NCBI RefSeq assembly: GCF_900445255.1
Contig: NZ_UAPU01000005.1
Span: 507,001-571,000, forward strand
DNA length: 64,000 bases
Direction of reading: 5' to 3'
Source: Anaerobiospirillum thomasii
GTDB taxonomy: Bacteria > Pseudomonadota > Gammaproteobacteria > Enterobacterales > Succinivibrionaceae
Position 1 is the stretch's first letter. Each line of letters starts with the position of its first letter. A program made the translations under genes and the position numbers. Below the pieces are notes generated by a model that was not told the origin of the DNA, did no database searches, and was given only the letters and a program-made list of their open reading frames with translations. This document shows, piece by piece, positions 28,001 to 36,024 of this stretch.

Positions 28001-28435
28001 TTCACCAAGGCTATGGCTGTGTGCTGCAGACAAAAATACGCAAGTGGTGTCTTCACCAGCGGCGTGGTGTTTGAGCCACGTTTTTATGCTGTGTTTGCCA
28101 ATATGCTCAAAGATGATGAACTGCCCATCTTCAACTGGATCTGGTTTGGCCTGTATCAAAGCAAAGGTGGCCTTAACGGCTACACTTATGGCATGGATGT
28201 GTTTGGCAAAGATGAAATGGAAGTGCTCAACGCAGATGCAGACCCCGAGGAACTGCGGGACTTTTTGGCAAGCCTTGCCTCCTATGTGCTCTATTGTGAT
28301 GTGACACTGCATGACGGCGAGACTATAGGATTTTCAGAAGATGACAAGCATAGCATCATAAGAAGTCCTGGTGTAGCACTACCTAATGAGCAGATGACAG
28401 TGAAGATAGGCTACGAGCCTGTACAGGAAGATTAG
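25073..28435 (+). CDS. Multi-domain immunity protein: TPR, SUKH/SMI1 and DUF4261
   Basis: 1120 residues. Residues ~1-125 are tetratricopeptide-like (FRMGYSYYYLDQESRALKYF); ~125-490 is a large region I do not recognise; ~514-650 is a second TPR block (WHMRMAYAYQYLDGLEEKAL); ~690-835 is an SMI1/KNR4 (SUKH-1) domain (IADIEKELGYKLPASYIYLM, KHNGGMPVN); a Asp/Glu-rich linker follows; ~867-1117 is DUF4261 (PIPGNEATINAQNNYMWPEA, HKAHIMVAVLG, NGYTYGMDVFGKDEMEVLN, DGETIGFSEDDKHSIIRSPG). SUKH and DUF4261 are predicted immunity domains. It starts immediately after the Imm33 gene. Cytoplasmic, no signal peptide. Confidence 0.85.
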   Translation: MDILKQCQIWHENGEYQNIIDKLEDIAAQDRSPEMDSELSRAYNNMADPNKPTFRKMLKKALSLLKPHEQYFKDDHNFNFRMGYSYYYLDQESRALKYFKKALEARPDDKDTLDFIDMCHQGITLPQFNMCFYERTQLCWDTFLKIEAQLRKMMDEDKDGTGGAKIVSQMQEILNLVFDDISFEMGVSGQKYDLILTPEGDKVKLFELVYFQKFAPEKVLDNWNIIVGRQAVENIALRTEDGTEISGDDVQIWLEDCGKNRFAMAVYCQKLLSLLEKEEGRAWWMLTTLTDQVLGEISHMRYIDSFDVLKEPKAEPSTPMSRLPDILKGRGLDLLNDPKAYLDSYLGYKMQPDEDPDAPWRLDIIAGSTCCAPLIKGYLNDDNDFIEELHANGAVAGFFCYPLDTLSGQEGSDKIFDFRDRLEQALTATAYPEVITLTGGATGLYCGYVDFIAWDIQKVLNIAKEFFEGTDIPWAIFNTFYRKADFVNLKSQNKEENEKNDDELNDTLTGIDYIPYTKDNAEKFFLQLEMWNDKSEYTRCIQALNAIPEEHKDYRTAYALARALENYAILGDHDEGTIKVRADKALLKAIEVLESVSDEGQNKAQWHMRMAYAYQYLDGLEEKALVYARRWAELDNEDKDALIVIKECETMIKKRNRRIENRAKFVPGKIPFEGVDLENFWDDNSYALKDYVSDPPSDELIADIEKELGYKLPASYIYLMKKHNGGMPVNTCHPCDEPTSWAEDHVAISGILSLGRDKTNSLCGELGSRFMIDEWEYPDIGVAICDCPSAGHDMIFLDYRACGPQGEPAVVHVDQEFDFKITHLADSFEEFICNLVHESHYAHDEDDVDDTEDSEGDTDKDKSDPKGSFVGSVLLSDDSWDKEQLICDLKEQWNIVDDNTDESDDEDSDDALIMHIGDMMLVVTLFHSPIPGNEATINAQNNYMWPEAVEAATAHKAHIMVAVLGDDIKLIERGKLFTKAMAVCCRQKYASGVFTSGVVFEPRFYAVFANMLKDDELPIFNWIWFGLYQSKGGLNGYTYGMDVFGKDEMEVLNADADPEELRDFLASLASYVLYCDVTLHDGETIGFSEDDKHSIIRSPGVALPNEQMTVKIGYEPVQED

Positions 28436-28503
28436 GATGAGGCTAAGAGCACTGAATGGATAATGTCTCATCTAATATTAAGAACATAAAGTAGAGGTCT
28501 GCT

Positions 28504-29706
28504 ATGAACAACATCAATGATTATAATCTTTTTGCCATTTACCTGCGCTGGTGCATAGAGCATGATCTGCTAAGCGATGACTTTTTAAAACAATACGGCG
28601 AGCTTGTCAGTAAGATCAAAGCCGACCCTGCAAGTTTAGATCTGCGCGCTTTTATTAAAGATGAGCTCAACGGGCAGATTATAGTGTCTATGTTCAATAA
28701 AACAGGACAGGAGTTTTGCGCCTACTACTATGGTCAAAAGGACAGTCCCAATTTCCCTGAGGACATTGAAAACTATGCTCTTGAATATCTGGGCCCTGAA
28801 AAGTATTACTCAAAGGAGCTTAGATTTAGGGCAGCAGATCTCATAGCCTTTGATGAGAACTACTATAAGGCAATGGCGCAGGTAATAGACAAGCGCTTTG
28901 CCAACTGGCAGGGACAGAGCTTTGATGATAAAACGCTTGAGCCATCTGATGTAGCTCAGGCTATCATGGAATATCTTGATTTTGAGTGTACCTATTTCCC
29001 ATCTATGGCTGATGATGACCCTATTATGTCAGCATACAGCTATGCAAGACGCGAGGGCATACAGGAGGGCTTTGTACCTGTGCTTATTATGGCACATGAT
29101 GAAACGCTGCTTGAGTGTCTGGTGATGAACTCAGATCCAGAGCATGATGCTGACATTTACGAATTTGACTTAAAAAATGTAACCGAGTATCGCAATAAGA
29201 TGCTCTTATCACCAGTAAAAGATGCCAGGGCTATTTTTGATAAGCTTATATCTGAGCGCAAAGAAGAAGCTTTGGACGATGATATGGACTTTGATAATGA
29301 GATCCTAGGTCCTATGGAGGGCGGCGAGATAAACGACCGCTTTGGCTCTTTGTGGAAATATGATGATACAGGCATGACCTATCCTCTTATCCTGGCAAAA
29401 ATTCCTGTAAAAAATCCATGGGAGATCTTTGCCTATCTGCCTTTTGGCGGCTGGAACGATTGTCCTGATACACAGGATCTGATGGCAGCAGCTAAATACT
29501 GGTATGAAAAGTATGGAGCCATAGCGGCGGTGATAAGTCATGATGAGCTTGAGTTTGTCCTAAAAGATCCTGTACCAAAGGCACAGGCTATGGAGGTTGC
29601 TATTGAGCAGTTTGGGCTGTGTCCTGATCACTTGCAAAATGGCAACATTGGCTCTCTTGCAGATTCACTCTGGCAGTCTAGAGTCTGGTACTTCTGGTGG
29701 GATTGA
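28504..29706 (+). CDS. DUF4253 domain protein (predicted immunity protein)
   Basis: 400 residues. The last ~110 form DUF4253: YPLILAKIPVKNPWEIFAYL, PFGGWNDCPDTQDLMAAAKY, WYEKYGAIAAVISHDELEFV, ending in SLADSLWQSRVWYFWWD at the extreme C-terminus as usual for the family. The first ~280 residues are an unrecognised acidic region with PIMSAYSYARREGIQEGF. DUF4253 is recurrent in immunity gene arrays. AGAGG lies upstream of ATG 28504. It stands 68 bases after the multi-domain gene and is probably in the same transcript. Confidence 0.8.
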   Translation: MNNINDYNLFAIYLRWCIEHDLLSDDFLKQYGELVSKIKADPASLDLRAFIKDELNGQIIVSMFNKTGQEFCAYYYGQKDSPNFPEDIENYALEYLGPEKYYSKELRFRAADLIAFDENYYKAMAQVIDKRFANWQGQSFDDKTLEPSDVAQAIMEYLDFECTYFPSMADDDPIMSAYSYARREGIQEGFVPVLIMAHDETLLECLVMNSDPEHDADIYEFDLKNVTEYRNKMLLSPVKDARAIFDKLISERKEEALDDDMDFDNEILGPMEGGEINDRFGSLWKYDDTGMTYPLILAKIPVKNPWEIFAYLPFGGWNDCPDTQDLMAAAKYWYEKYGAIAAVISHDELEFVLKDPVPKAQAMEVAIEQFGLCPDHLQNGNIGSLADSLWQSRVWYFWWD

Positions 29707-29721
29707 TGGAGGATTGTGCCC

Positions 29722-30479
29722 ATGAACACATTTGTTAGGCTATATATTGAACTTCAAAAGCAGTTTAAAGAGACTAAAGGCAGTACAGATACTGTCATAG
29801 CTCTATATGCCTTCAAGGAAATCGTTCTGATAAAAAGACGCTAAAACGCTTGGGCACGCTCAAGGACTATGCCCAAAGATGGGGTAATCATTATGCTCTT
29901 CCCAAGCCTAAAACGCCAAAGGAAAAGCTTGATGAAAGACAGAGGCTTGCAGAGCTTGATCTGCCTGCCTTTAAGTATCATCCCAACCCTCTTGAAACCG
30001 GAGCTTTTGAACAGTCTGCAGATGGTGTCGTCTGCAACTGCTGTTGCAAGATAACACATATTTTCTATACAGTCCCTTTTTATGCTGTGGAGGATATTGA
30101 TTATCTGTGCCCTTTGTGTATTGCAAGTGGCAAGACAGCAGATAAATATAAAGGCAGTTTTCAGGATGACTGCTTTGTGGATGATGGCGTTGAGGATCCT
30201 GCTCGACTTGATGAGCTCATTCACAAAACACCTGGCTACTGTGGCTGGCAGCAGGAATACTGGCGTGCCCACTGTGGCGACTACTGTGCCTATCTGGGCT
30301 GTGTGGGGGCAAGAGAGCTGCGAGCTCTTGGTGTGCTTGATGAGGTGCTTGATGATCCATTGTGGAATGATGAGCAAAAGGCAATGATAGAGCAATCCGT
30401 CAAAGGCGGGCATCTGCAATGTTATCTGTTTGAGTGTCTTCACTGCAAGAAACATCTTGTCTATATGGACTGTGATTGA
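29722..30479 (+). pseudogene. cbrC: CbrC (UPF0167) family protein with one frameshift
   Basis: The gene starts at ATG 29722 (TGGAGGA upstream) as MNTFVRLYIELQKQFKETKG and loses frame at 29817-29823. One extra A would give KENRSDKKTLKRLGTLKDYA and continue to the stop at 30479, for about 252 residues. The CbrC family is clear: LPAFKYHPNPLETGAFEQS, the VCNCCCK and CPLCIASGK cysteine pairs, TPGYCGWQQEYWRAHCGDYC. In E. coli, CbrC is associated with colicin E2 tolerance. The missing base at an A-run may be decay or a sequencing error; from TTG 29850 a shortened 209-residue product is still open. Confidence 0.75.
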
Positions 30480-30634
30480 TAAGGAGTAGGCAGCACATGA
30501 GGCGTATCATTGATAAACCATATTTTATATAATAAGGTTATAGTTATTAGAACGGCTGTTTTAAGAGATCCCACATTGGTTTTATCAGATCCTGTATCAA
30601 TGATAAATAACTTGAATAAAAAAAGGAGTGAGAT

Positions 30635-31135
30635 ATGTATATACAAAAATACCTTGGCAGCTATATATTTGGTGCAGATGAGTTTCTATACCTTGTTGAA
30701 TTTTTAGAAGATCAGAAACAAGAAGAAATTCCTCTAAGCGAGATTTTTGTAAAAACCGGCCTTGACAGACAGAACTGGGATTTTCACAAGAGTGTAGACG
30801 GCCTTGTATTGACGCTGTCAGATGACGTGATTGTTGATCTTATCTATGCCATTGATGTTATTAAAGATCTATCTGCCCTCCTTTTAGAGTGCAAGGTTAA
30901 CGGCAGTATAAATCTTCGTGATCTTGATGGGAGTGATGCTCCACCTTGTCACATATGCATTAGCGCCACACCAGATGAACATAAGGCCTTAAACAAAGCT
31001 CTGTCAGATTTTGTTCATGCTCCTCAGGAGTATGATATTTTTGAGATGATGGGCGAGGATGAAATTACACAAATGGCCTATGAGATGGAGATGGTCAGAC
31101 AGGAACTCTACGAAAAGAGCTCTGTTATGCCTTAG
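30635..31135 (+). CDS. Stand-alone paralogue of the Imm33-fusion N-terminal domain
   Basis: 166 residues preceded by AAAAGGAG. The sequence follows residues 1-165 of the protein at 24218-25072 (QEEIPLSEIFVKTGLDRQNW, LLECKVNGSINLRDLDGSDA, DEHKALNKALSDF), so it represents the same domain without the Imm33 part. Likely an immunity-type protein, acidic and cytoplasmic. Domain shuffling between the two loci is evident. It is the last gene of the second immunity array; transcription meets the converging jetD. Confidence 0.7.
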   Translation: MYIQKYLGSYIFGADEFLYLVEFLEDQKQEEIPLSEIFVKTGLDRQNWDFHKSVDGLVLTLSDDVIVDLIYAIDVIKDLSALLLECKVNGSINLRDLDGSDAPPCHICISATPDEHKALNKALSDFVHAPQEYDIFEMMGEDEITQMAYEMEMVRQELYEKSSVMP

Positions 31136-31225
31136 GTAAGATAAAAGCGCAGAATAGATCTGCCTGTAAGCATTTCTATAATCTACTCTTTTTATTAAAA
31201 CTTCTGCGCTTTATACGGCCTTAGC

Positions 31226-32416
31226 TTATAAAACAGACAGCGCCTGAGTAATATAGCTGTAGGCAATATACTCCTGCTCAAGGCGGACATTGCTGCCATA
31301 GGTATTATCTACAAGAGCTTTATAACAGCAAAGCTCATCTGCTGTCAGATACACAAGCTCTCCTAAAAAAGGCTTATCCTCTTTAACGGCACTTGCTAAA
31401 TTATCACGCAGCGTTGTCTCATTCATTAAAAATGACGTTATATTTATATCTTTGAGCGTAAAACGGCACTGATTTAAGATATTAAAACCATGTGTATCAA
31501 GATCGCCAAAATAATAAACTTTGCAGTCTTTAAGCCATTTAGCCTGAGACAAAGCTTCAAAACCATAGCCTTTGCCAAAAACAGCTATACCATCTTTAAC
31601 GTAAGGAAAGGATAAAAATGTAATTTCATTTTCTATAATAAAGATGGTTTTTGACTTTAAGTTCAAATGCGCAAAATCATCAGCATTTAAAGAGATCGAG
31701 TCTTTAAGAGATACATTGTCTATAAGCTTTAATGTATCATCAAGGGCTCTAAAGCGAATCATTTCAGGCTTTTGCTTAAAATAAAAGCGCCTGATAAACC
31801 CCTTTAGCGAGCGCTCTGTTACAGATGCGTCAAATCTGTCCTCATCTAGTACTATCTCAAGCATTTCAGAGATGATGGCATAGTGTTTTTCAATAAATTT
31901 GGTATCTGTGTCTTTTATATCAATCTGCCTTAAATAAAGTTTTCTGCAGTCATGCTCATTAAGATATAAAACAACATCAAGGGCCTTTAAATAAAGCTCT
32001 TCACTTTCATAGATTTTATAGATATTCTTTTTAAAATAGGCCTCAAGCACTGTATGAGCGCTACACAGTCTCTCAAAACGTAAGATAAAGGAATTAATCT
32101 TTGCTACGTTATAACCAAGCAGTGAGGCAAGATCATCAAAACTCTCAACCACAACCTCATCTGGTATACTCTGCGCGCCTAAAACTGCATTATTTAAAGT
32201 TTTGAAATTGACCCTGACCCCTTTGACACTCTTCCAGCTTTGCGCCCAGTTTAAAATCTGAGCAAAGGAGGCCTTAAGATCACGCGATAATGGCTTTTTG
32301 AGCTTTTTAACTATAGGCAGCTCCTTTTGCCCATAATAGTAGTCAAAAAGCTCATGCCTTTTGTCAATTTTTAAAAAATGCTCTTTTACATCGGCAAATG
32401 TTTCAAGCTTTAGCAT
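31226..32416 (-). CDS. jetD: Wadjet system nuclease subunit JetD
   Basis: 396 residues with the DUF3322 (N-terminal) plus DUF2220 (C-terminal) architecture of JetD. The Toprim-like metal motif is visible as FIIENEITFLSFP (Glu262/Glu264) and FGDLDTHGFN (Asp305, Asp307). In Wadjet, JetA-B-C form an SMC-like motor that recognises closed circular plasmid DNA, and JetD cuts it. Here jetA and jetB are absent and only a short piece that may be the jetC end lies upstream, 4 bases away, before a pair of ISL3 elements. Without its motor, JetD is not expected to restrict plasmids. The coding frame is intact. Confidence 0.85.
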   Translation of the reverse strand: MLKLETFADVKEHFLKIDKRHELFDYYYGQKELPIVKKLKKPLSRDLKASFAQILNWAQSWKSVKGVRVNFKTLNNAVLGAQSIPDEVVVESFDDLASLLGYNVAKINSFILRFERLCSAHTVLEAYFKKNIYKIYESEELYLKALDVVLYLNEHDCRKLYLRQIDIKDTDTKFIEKHYAIISEMLEIVLDEDRFDASVTERSLKGFIRRFYFKQKPEMIRFRALDDTLKLIDNVSLKDSISLNADDFAHLNLKSKTIFIIENEITFLSFPYVKDGIAVFGKGYGFEALSQAKWLKDCKVYYFGDLDTHGFNILNQCRFTLKDINITSFLMNETTLRDNLASAVKEDKPFLGELVYLTADELCCYKALVDNTYGSNVRLEQEYIAYSYITQALSVL

Positions 32417-32420
32417 AAAA

Positions 32421-32633
32421 TCAGGCCTTTTCTCCCTTTATTTTCTTAATGGCATTAGATATGTCATCAATAAAGCTCTTAGACTCTGCTTCATCCTGTA
32501 TTGCGCCAGATTTTGCATCAGCACTATTACTCTTCTGGCTCTGCTCGTACTGACTTATCTGCTGTAAGGATTTAAACAGATCATCATCCCCTTCAATATA
32601 ATTGCGCTCACTATTTACAGTATTGTGACTCAT
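32421..32633 (-). pseudogene. 3' remnant of the gene upstream of jetD (probably jetC)
   Basis: Only about 68 original codons remain (VNSERNYIEGDDDLFKSLQQ ... FIDDISNAIKKIKGEKA), ending four bases before jetD. The other end is cut by the inverted repeat of an ISL3 element. In jetABCD operons the gene before jetD is jetC, so this is read as its C-terminal tail by position; the low-complexity sequence alone does not prove it. An ATG at 32633 lies at the element border and is fortuitous. Confidence 0.5.
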
Positions 32634-32635
32634 CC

Positions 32636-34093
32636 CTAAATTTGGGGGTTGACATTATTTTCAACAGGCTCTGAAACTACGGCAGCTTTGAGTGTTGATT
32701 TTCTATCTCGAGACAGAGCCTGATGCATTTTCAATATATAGTACCCTATATCTCTAAAGCCGTAGGCTACCCTTTTAATGGTTTTGAATTTAGCATTGCA
32801 TCCCTCTAAAATACTGGTGTTTAAGCCAGTTGTAGCCGCATGAATAATATAACAGCTCCAATCTTTTAGCTTCTTGCAGAACCTTATCAGTAAAGGAATT
32901 TCTGTTGCTTCAGCTTGTGAATACAGGTTTTTAATTTCTGTTTCAACCTGCTCAGGTGTACCTCCGCTATGCCATAGATCTCTGATATGGTCTCCAAAAA
33001 TTGATATTGTAAACAAGGTCTTATTCTGTTTGAGGGTTTCTACAAGATCTTTTTGCGACTCTTCAAGAGTGTTGAGTTTATCTGAGCCCATGTAAGTCAG
33101 CCACTTGCTCTGTCTAAGATCTTTTATACGCTTCTTGTATTCACTTTTCTTTTGTTGATACTCGCCGGCGTCCATGGCGCCAAGCTCCTTGCGTAAATCT
33201 TTTATTTTATCAAGCCTTATGGCATCTGCCACTTCACTGTTAAACTGTTGCAGGCAGTGGAATAAATCAAGCACTATCTTTGCATTAGGGCAGAGCTCTT
33301 TGACTAGATTCTGATATCCGCAGTTGCCATCCATTACTGCACCTTCAATCTGGTCAAGCAGTCCAAGCTCTTTTAATCTATCAAAGAATGGCCTTAAATC
33401 ATCTTTCTTTCTGCCGTAGGCGGCATACAAAAGGCGCCTGGTATCGGCATCTATGATGACTGATATATACTTATGGTGCTTTTTAACGCTTATCTCGTCT
33501 ATAGCTATGTTCCTAACGCCTTCAAGGCTTATATCTTTGAACATCTCTATAAGCCTTGCCTTATCAATGTTCCTGATAATATCTGCCTCTACAGCCGTGA
33601 TAGCGCTTATTTTCTTTAAATCTAGATGACTCTCGCCCAAATCAAGAAGCTGCAGTATCTGCCCATATAAGCGTAAGGTTATCCTATGATGCGGATGGAC
33701 AAAGCTTGGCTTTAGCCACCTGGCATGATCACAACCACAACAAATGACCTTAGGTACGCGTATCTTTAAAATAACCGCAAATGGTCCTAGTGTGCAATCC
33801 TTTACTGTGCGCTCTCCCCAGTCCTTTATATTTACTTTATGGCAGCCACAGAGTGGGCAATTTTGTTCAAGCTCCTCTCTCCAAAGCGTATAGCCAAGAT
33901 GATAGGTAACAGTCATTGCCGTAGCATCTATTTCAGGCTCACCAGACATTACACAACCCGGGTACATATTGAGACCACCGTGTTCAAACTTACAGTGCAT
34001 TAATTCATTAGCACTGGCTTTGATTAAAGTTTCATTTGTTTCTGTATTGGCAGCAGTGTAGGAATTTATTATAATAGCACTAGGCTCTGTCAT
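32636..34093 (-). CDS. ISL3-family transposase, copy 1
   Basis: 485 residues. Zinc-binding cysteines (CPLCGC at 79-84, CCGCDH at 118-123) form the N-terminal finger of ISL3 enzymes. The DDE residues are likely Asp199 (IAIDEISVKK), Asp255 (VMDGNCG) and a Glu in LNTSILEGCNAKFKTIKR. It is nearly identical to the copy at 34384-35841, with about 11 amino-acid differences. The stop codon lies inside the left inverted repeat. ATG 34093 is preceded by GAAAGGA on the minus strand. Confidence 0.95.
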   Translation of the reverse strand: MTEPSAIIINSYTAANTETNETLIKASANELMHCKFEHGGLNMYPGCVMSGEPEIDATAMTVTYHLGYTLWREELEQNCPLCGCHKVNIKDWGERTVKDCTLGPFAVILKIRVPKVICCGCDHARWLKPSFVHPHHRITLRLYGQILQLLDLGESHLDLKKISAITAVEADIIRNIDKARLIEMFKDISLEGVRNIAIDEISVKKHHKYISVIIDADTRRLLYAAYGRKKDDLRPFFDRLKELGLLDQIEGAVMDGNCGYQNLVKELCPNAKIVLDLFHCLQQFNSEVADAIRLDKIKDLRKELGAMDAGEYQQKKSEYKKRIKDLRQSKWLTYMGSDKLNTLEESQKDLVETLKQNKTLFTISIFGDHIRDLWHSGGTPEQVETEIKNLYSQAEATEIPLLIRFCKKLKDWSCYIIHAATTGLNTSILEGCNAKFKTIKRVAYGFRDIGYYILKMHQALSRDRKSTLKAAVVSEPVENNVNPQI

Positions 34094-34204
34094 ATTCTTT
34101 CCTTTGGTCGGGTAAAGTTGTTGTCAGGGCCCTTATTTTATCTGAAATATAAAAATTAATCTCAAGGGAAAAATCTTTGGGATTTTTCATAAAGCTTTAG
34201 CAAA

Positions 34205-34276
34205 TGCAAAAGACTGACAGTCAATGATTGGCAAAGCCAACCCGTAAGGGCTCGTCATTGACGGACAGTTTTTGCA
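34205..34276 (-). other. Three-way-junction inverted repeat in the ISL3 leader, copy 1
   Basis: The outer arms TGCAAAAGACTGACAGTCAA and their near-complement (ending TTTTTGCA at 34276) pair over about 22 bases. Two small hairpins sit inside: TTGGC-AAA-GCCAA and CCCGTAAGGG. A second perfect 10-bp hairpin follows at 34293-34318 (GTCTTAAGCA and complement). The set lies upstream of the transposase start, so it is either an RNA leader or a cruciform DNA end structure. Confidence 0.55.
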
Positions 34277-34383
34277 TTGACAATTTGGCCGGGTCTTAAG
34301 CATTCTTGTGCTTAAGACCATAGATACCGTTTGCGATCTTGGGTCAACCCCCAATTTCAGGGAAGAACCTTTGCGACTCATCC

Positions 34384-35841
34384 CTAAATTTGGGGGTTGA
34401 CACTTTTTTCAACAGGCTCTGAAACTACGGCAGCTTTGAGAGTTGATTCTCTATCTCGAGACAGAGCCTGATGCATTTTCAATATATAGTACCCTATATC
34501 TCTAAAGCCGTAGGCTACCCTTTTAATGGTTTTAAATTTAGCATTGCATCCCTCTAAAATACTGGTGTTTAAGCCAGTTGTAGCCGCATGAATAATATAA
34601 CAGCTCCAATCTTTTAGCTTCTTGCAGAATCTTATCAGTAAAGGAATTTCTGTTGCTTCAGCTTGTGAATACAGGTTTTTAATTTCTGTTTCAACCTGCT
34701 CAGGTGTACCTCCGCTATGCCATAGATCTCTGATATGGTCTCCAAAAATTGATATTGTAAACAAGGTCTTATTCTGTTTGAGGGTTTCTACAAGATCTTT
34801 TTGCGACTCTTCAAGAGTGTTGAGTTTATCTGAGCCCATGTAAGTCAGCCACTTGCTCTGTCTAAGATCTTTTATACGCTTCTTGTATTCACTTTTCTTT
34901 TGTTGATACTCGCCGGCGTCCATGGCGCCAAGCTCCTTGCGTAAATCTTTTATTTTATCAAGCCTTATGGCATCTGCCACTTCACTGTTAAACTGTTGCA
35001 GGCAGTGGAATAAATCAAGCACTATCTTTGCATTATGGCAGAGCTCTTTGACTAGATTCTGATATCCGCAGTTGCCATCCATTACTGCACCTTCAATCTG
35101 GTCAAGCAGTCCAAGGTCTTTTAATCTATCAAAGAATGGCCTTAAATCATCTTTCTTTCTGCCGTAGGCAGCATACAAAAGGCGCCCGGTATCGGCATCT
35201 ATGATGACTGATATATACTTATGGTGCTTTTTAACGCTTATCTCGTCTATAGCTATGTTCCTAACGCCTTCAAGGCTTATATCTTTGAACATCTCTATAA
35301 GCCTTACATTATCAATGTTCCTGACAATATCTGCCTCTACAGCCGTGATAGAGCTTATTTTCTTTAAATCTAGATGACTCTCGCCCAAATCAAGAAGCTG
35401 CAGTATCTGCCCATATAAGCGTAAGGTTATCCTATGATGCGGATGGACAAAGCTTGGCTTTAGCCACCTTGAATGATCACAACCACAACAAATGACCTTA
35501 GGTACGCGTATCTTTAAAATAACCGCAAATGGTCCTAGTGTGCAATCCTTTACTGTGCGCTCTCCCCAGTCCTTTATATTTACTTTATGGCAGCCACATA
35601 GTGGACAGTTTTGTTCAAGCTCCTCTCTCCAAAGCGTATAGCCAAGATGATAGGTAACAGTCATTGCCGTAGCATCTATTTCAGGCTCACCAGACATTAC
35701 ACAACCAGGGTACATATTGAGACCACCGTGTTCAAACTTACAGTGCATTAATTCACTAGCACTGGCTTTGATTAAAGTTTCATTTGTTTCTGTATTGGCA
35801 GCAGTGTAGGAATTTATTATAATAGCACTAGGCTCTGTCAT
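34384..35841 (-). CDS. ISL3-family transposase, copy 2
   Basis: 485 residues, almost the same as copy 1; differences include Ser for Asn29, Ser for Ala124, Gly for Arg219 and the tail VEKSVNPQI. The zinc finger cysteines and the three acidic catalytic residues are conserved, so both copies look active. Two intact adjacent copies could mobilise together or recombine to delete one. Confidence 0.95.
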   Translation of the reverse strand: MTEPSAIIINSYTAANTETNETLIKASASELMHCKFEHGGLNMYPGCVMSGEPEIDATAMTVTYHLGYTLWREELEQNCPLCGCHKVNIKDWGERTVKDCTLGPFAVILKIRVPKVICCGCDHSRWLKPSFVHPHHRITLRLYGQILQLLDLGESHLDLKKISSITAVEADIVRNIDNVRLIEMFKDISLEGVRNIAIDEISVKKHHKYISVIIDADTGRLLYAAYGRKKDDLRPFFDRLKDLGLLDQIEGAVMDGNCGYQNLVKELCHNAKIVLDLFHCLQQFNSEVADAIRLDKIKDLRKELGAMDAGEYQQKKSEYKKRIKDLRQSKWLTYMGSDKLNTLEESQKDLVETLKQNKTLFTISIFGDHIRDLWHSGGTPEQVETEIKNLYSQAEATEIPLLIRFCKKLKDWSCYIIHAATTGLNTSILEGCNAKFKTIKRVAYGFRDIGYYILKMHQALSRDRESTLKAAVVSEPVEKSVNPQI

Positions 35842-35952
35842 ATTCTTTCCTTTGGTCGGGTAAAGTTGTTGTCAGGGCCCTTATTTTATCTGAAATATAA
35901 AAATTAATCTCAAGGGAAAAATCTTTGGGATTTTTCATAAAGCTTTAGCAAA

Positions 35953-36024
35953 TGCAAAAGACTGACAGTCAATGATTGGCAAAGCCAACCCGTAAGGGCT
36001 TGTCATTGACGGACAGTTTTTGCA
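35953..36024 (-). other. Three-way-junction inverted repeat in the ISL3 leader, copy 2
   Basis: Same structure as at 34205-34276, with one base change in the central loop (GGGCTTG for GGGCTCG). The arms and both inner hairpins are retained, as is the following 10-bp hairpin. Confidence 0.55.

Larger units (their letters stand above)
32633..34363 (-). mobile_element. ISL3-family insertion sequence, copy 1
   Basis: 1731 bp. Inverted repeats of 21 bp at 32633-32653 and 34343-34363 (pattern TCCCT..A..TTGGGGGTTGAC) differ at two positions. It contains a full transposase gene and a ~250-base structured leader. The bases outside the two ends do not match, so no target duplication is left; the second copy follows after only 17 bases. 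Confidence 0.9.

Noticed and set aside
27587-28312. A 241-codon minus-strand frame opposite the DUF4261 domain
   Set aside because: The plus-strand frame has clear DUF4261 motifs; the reverse frame is a byproduct of codon bias.
29841-30455. A 204-codon minus-strand frame opposite cbrC
   Set aside because: The CbrC cysteine motifs on the plus strand are unmistakable; the reverse product shows no recognisable feature.
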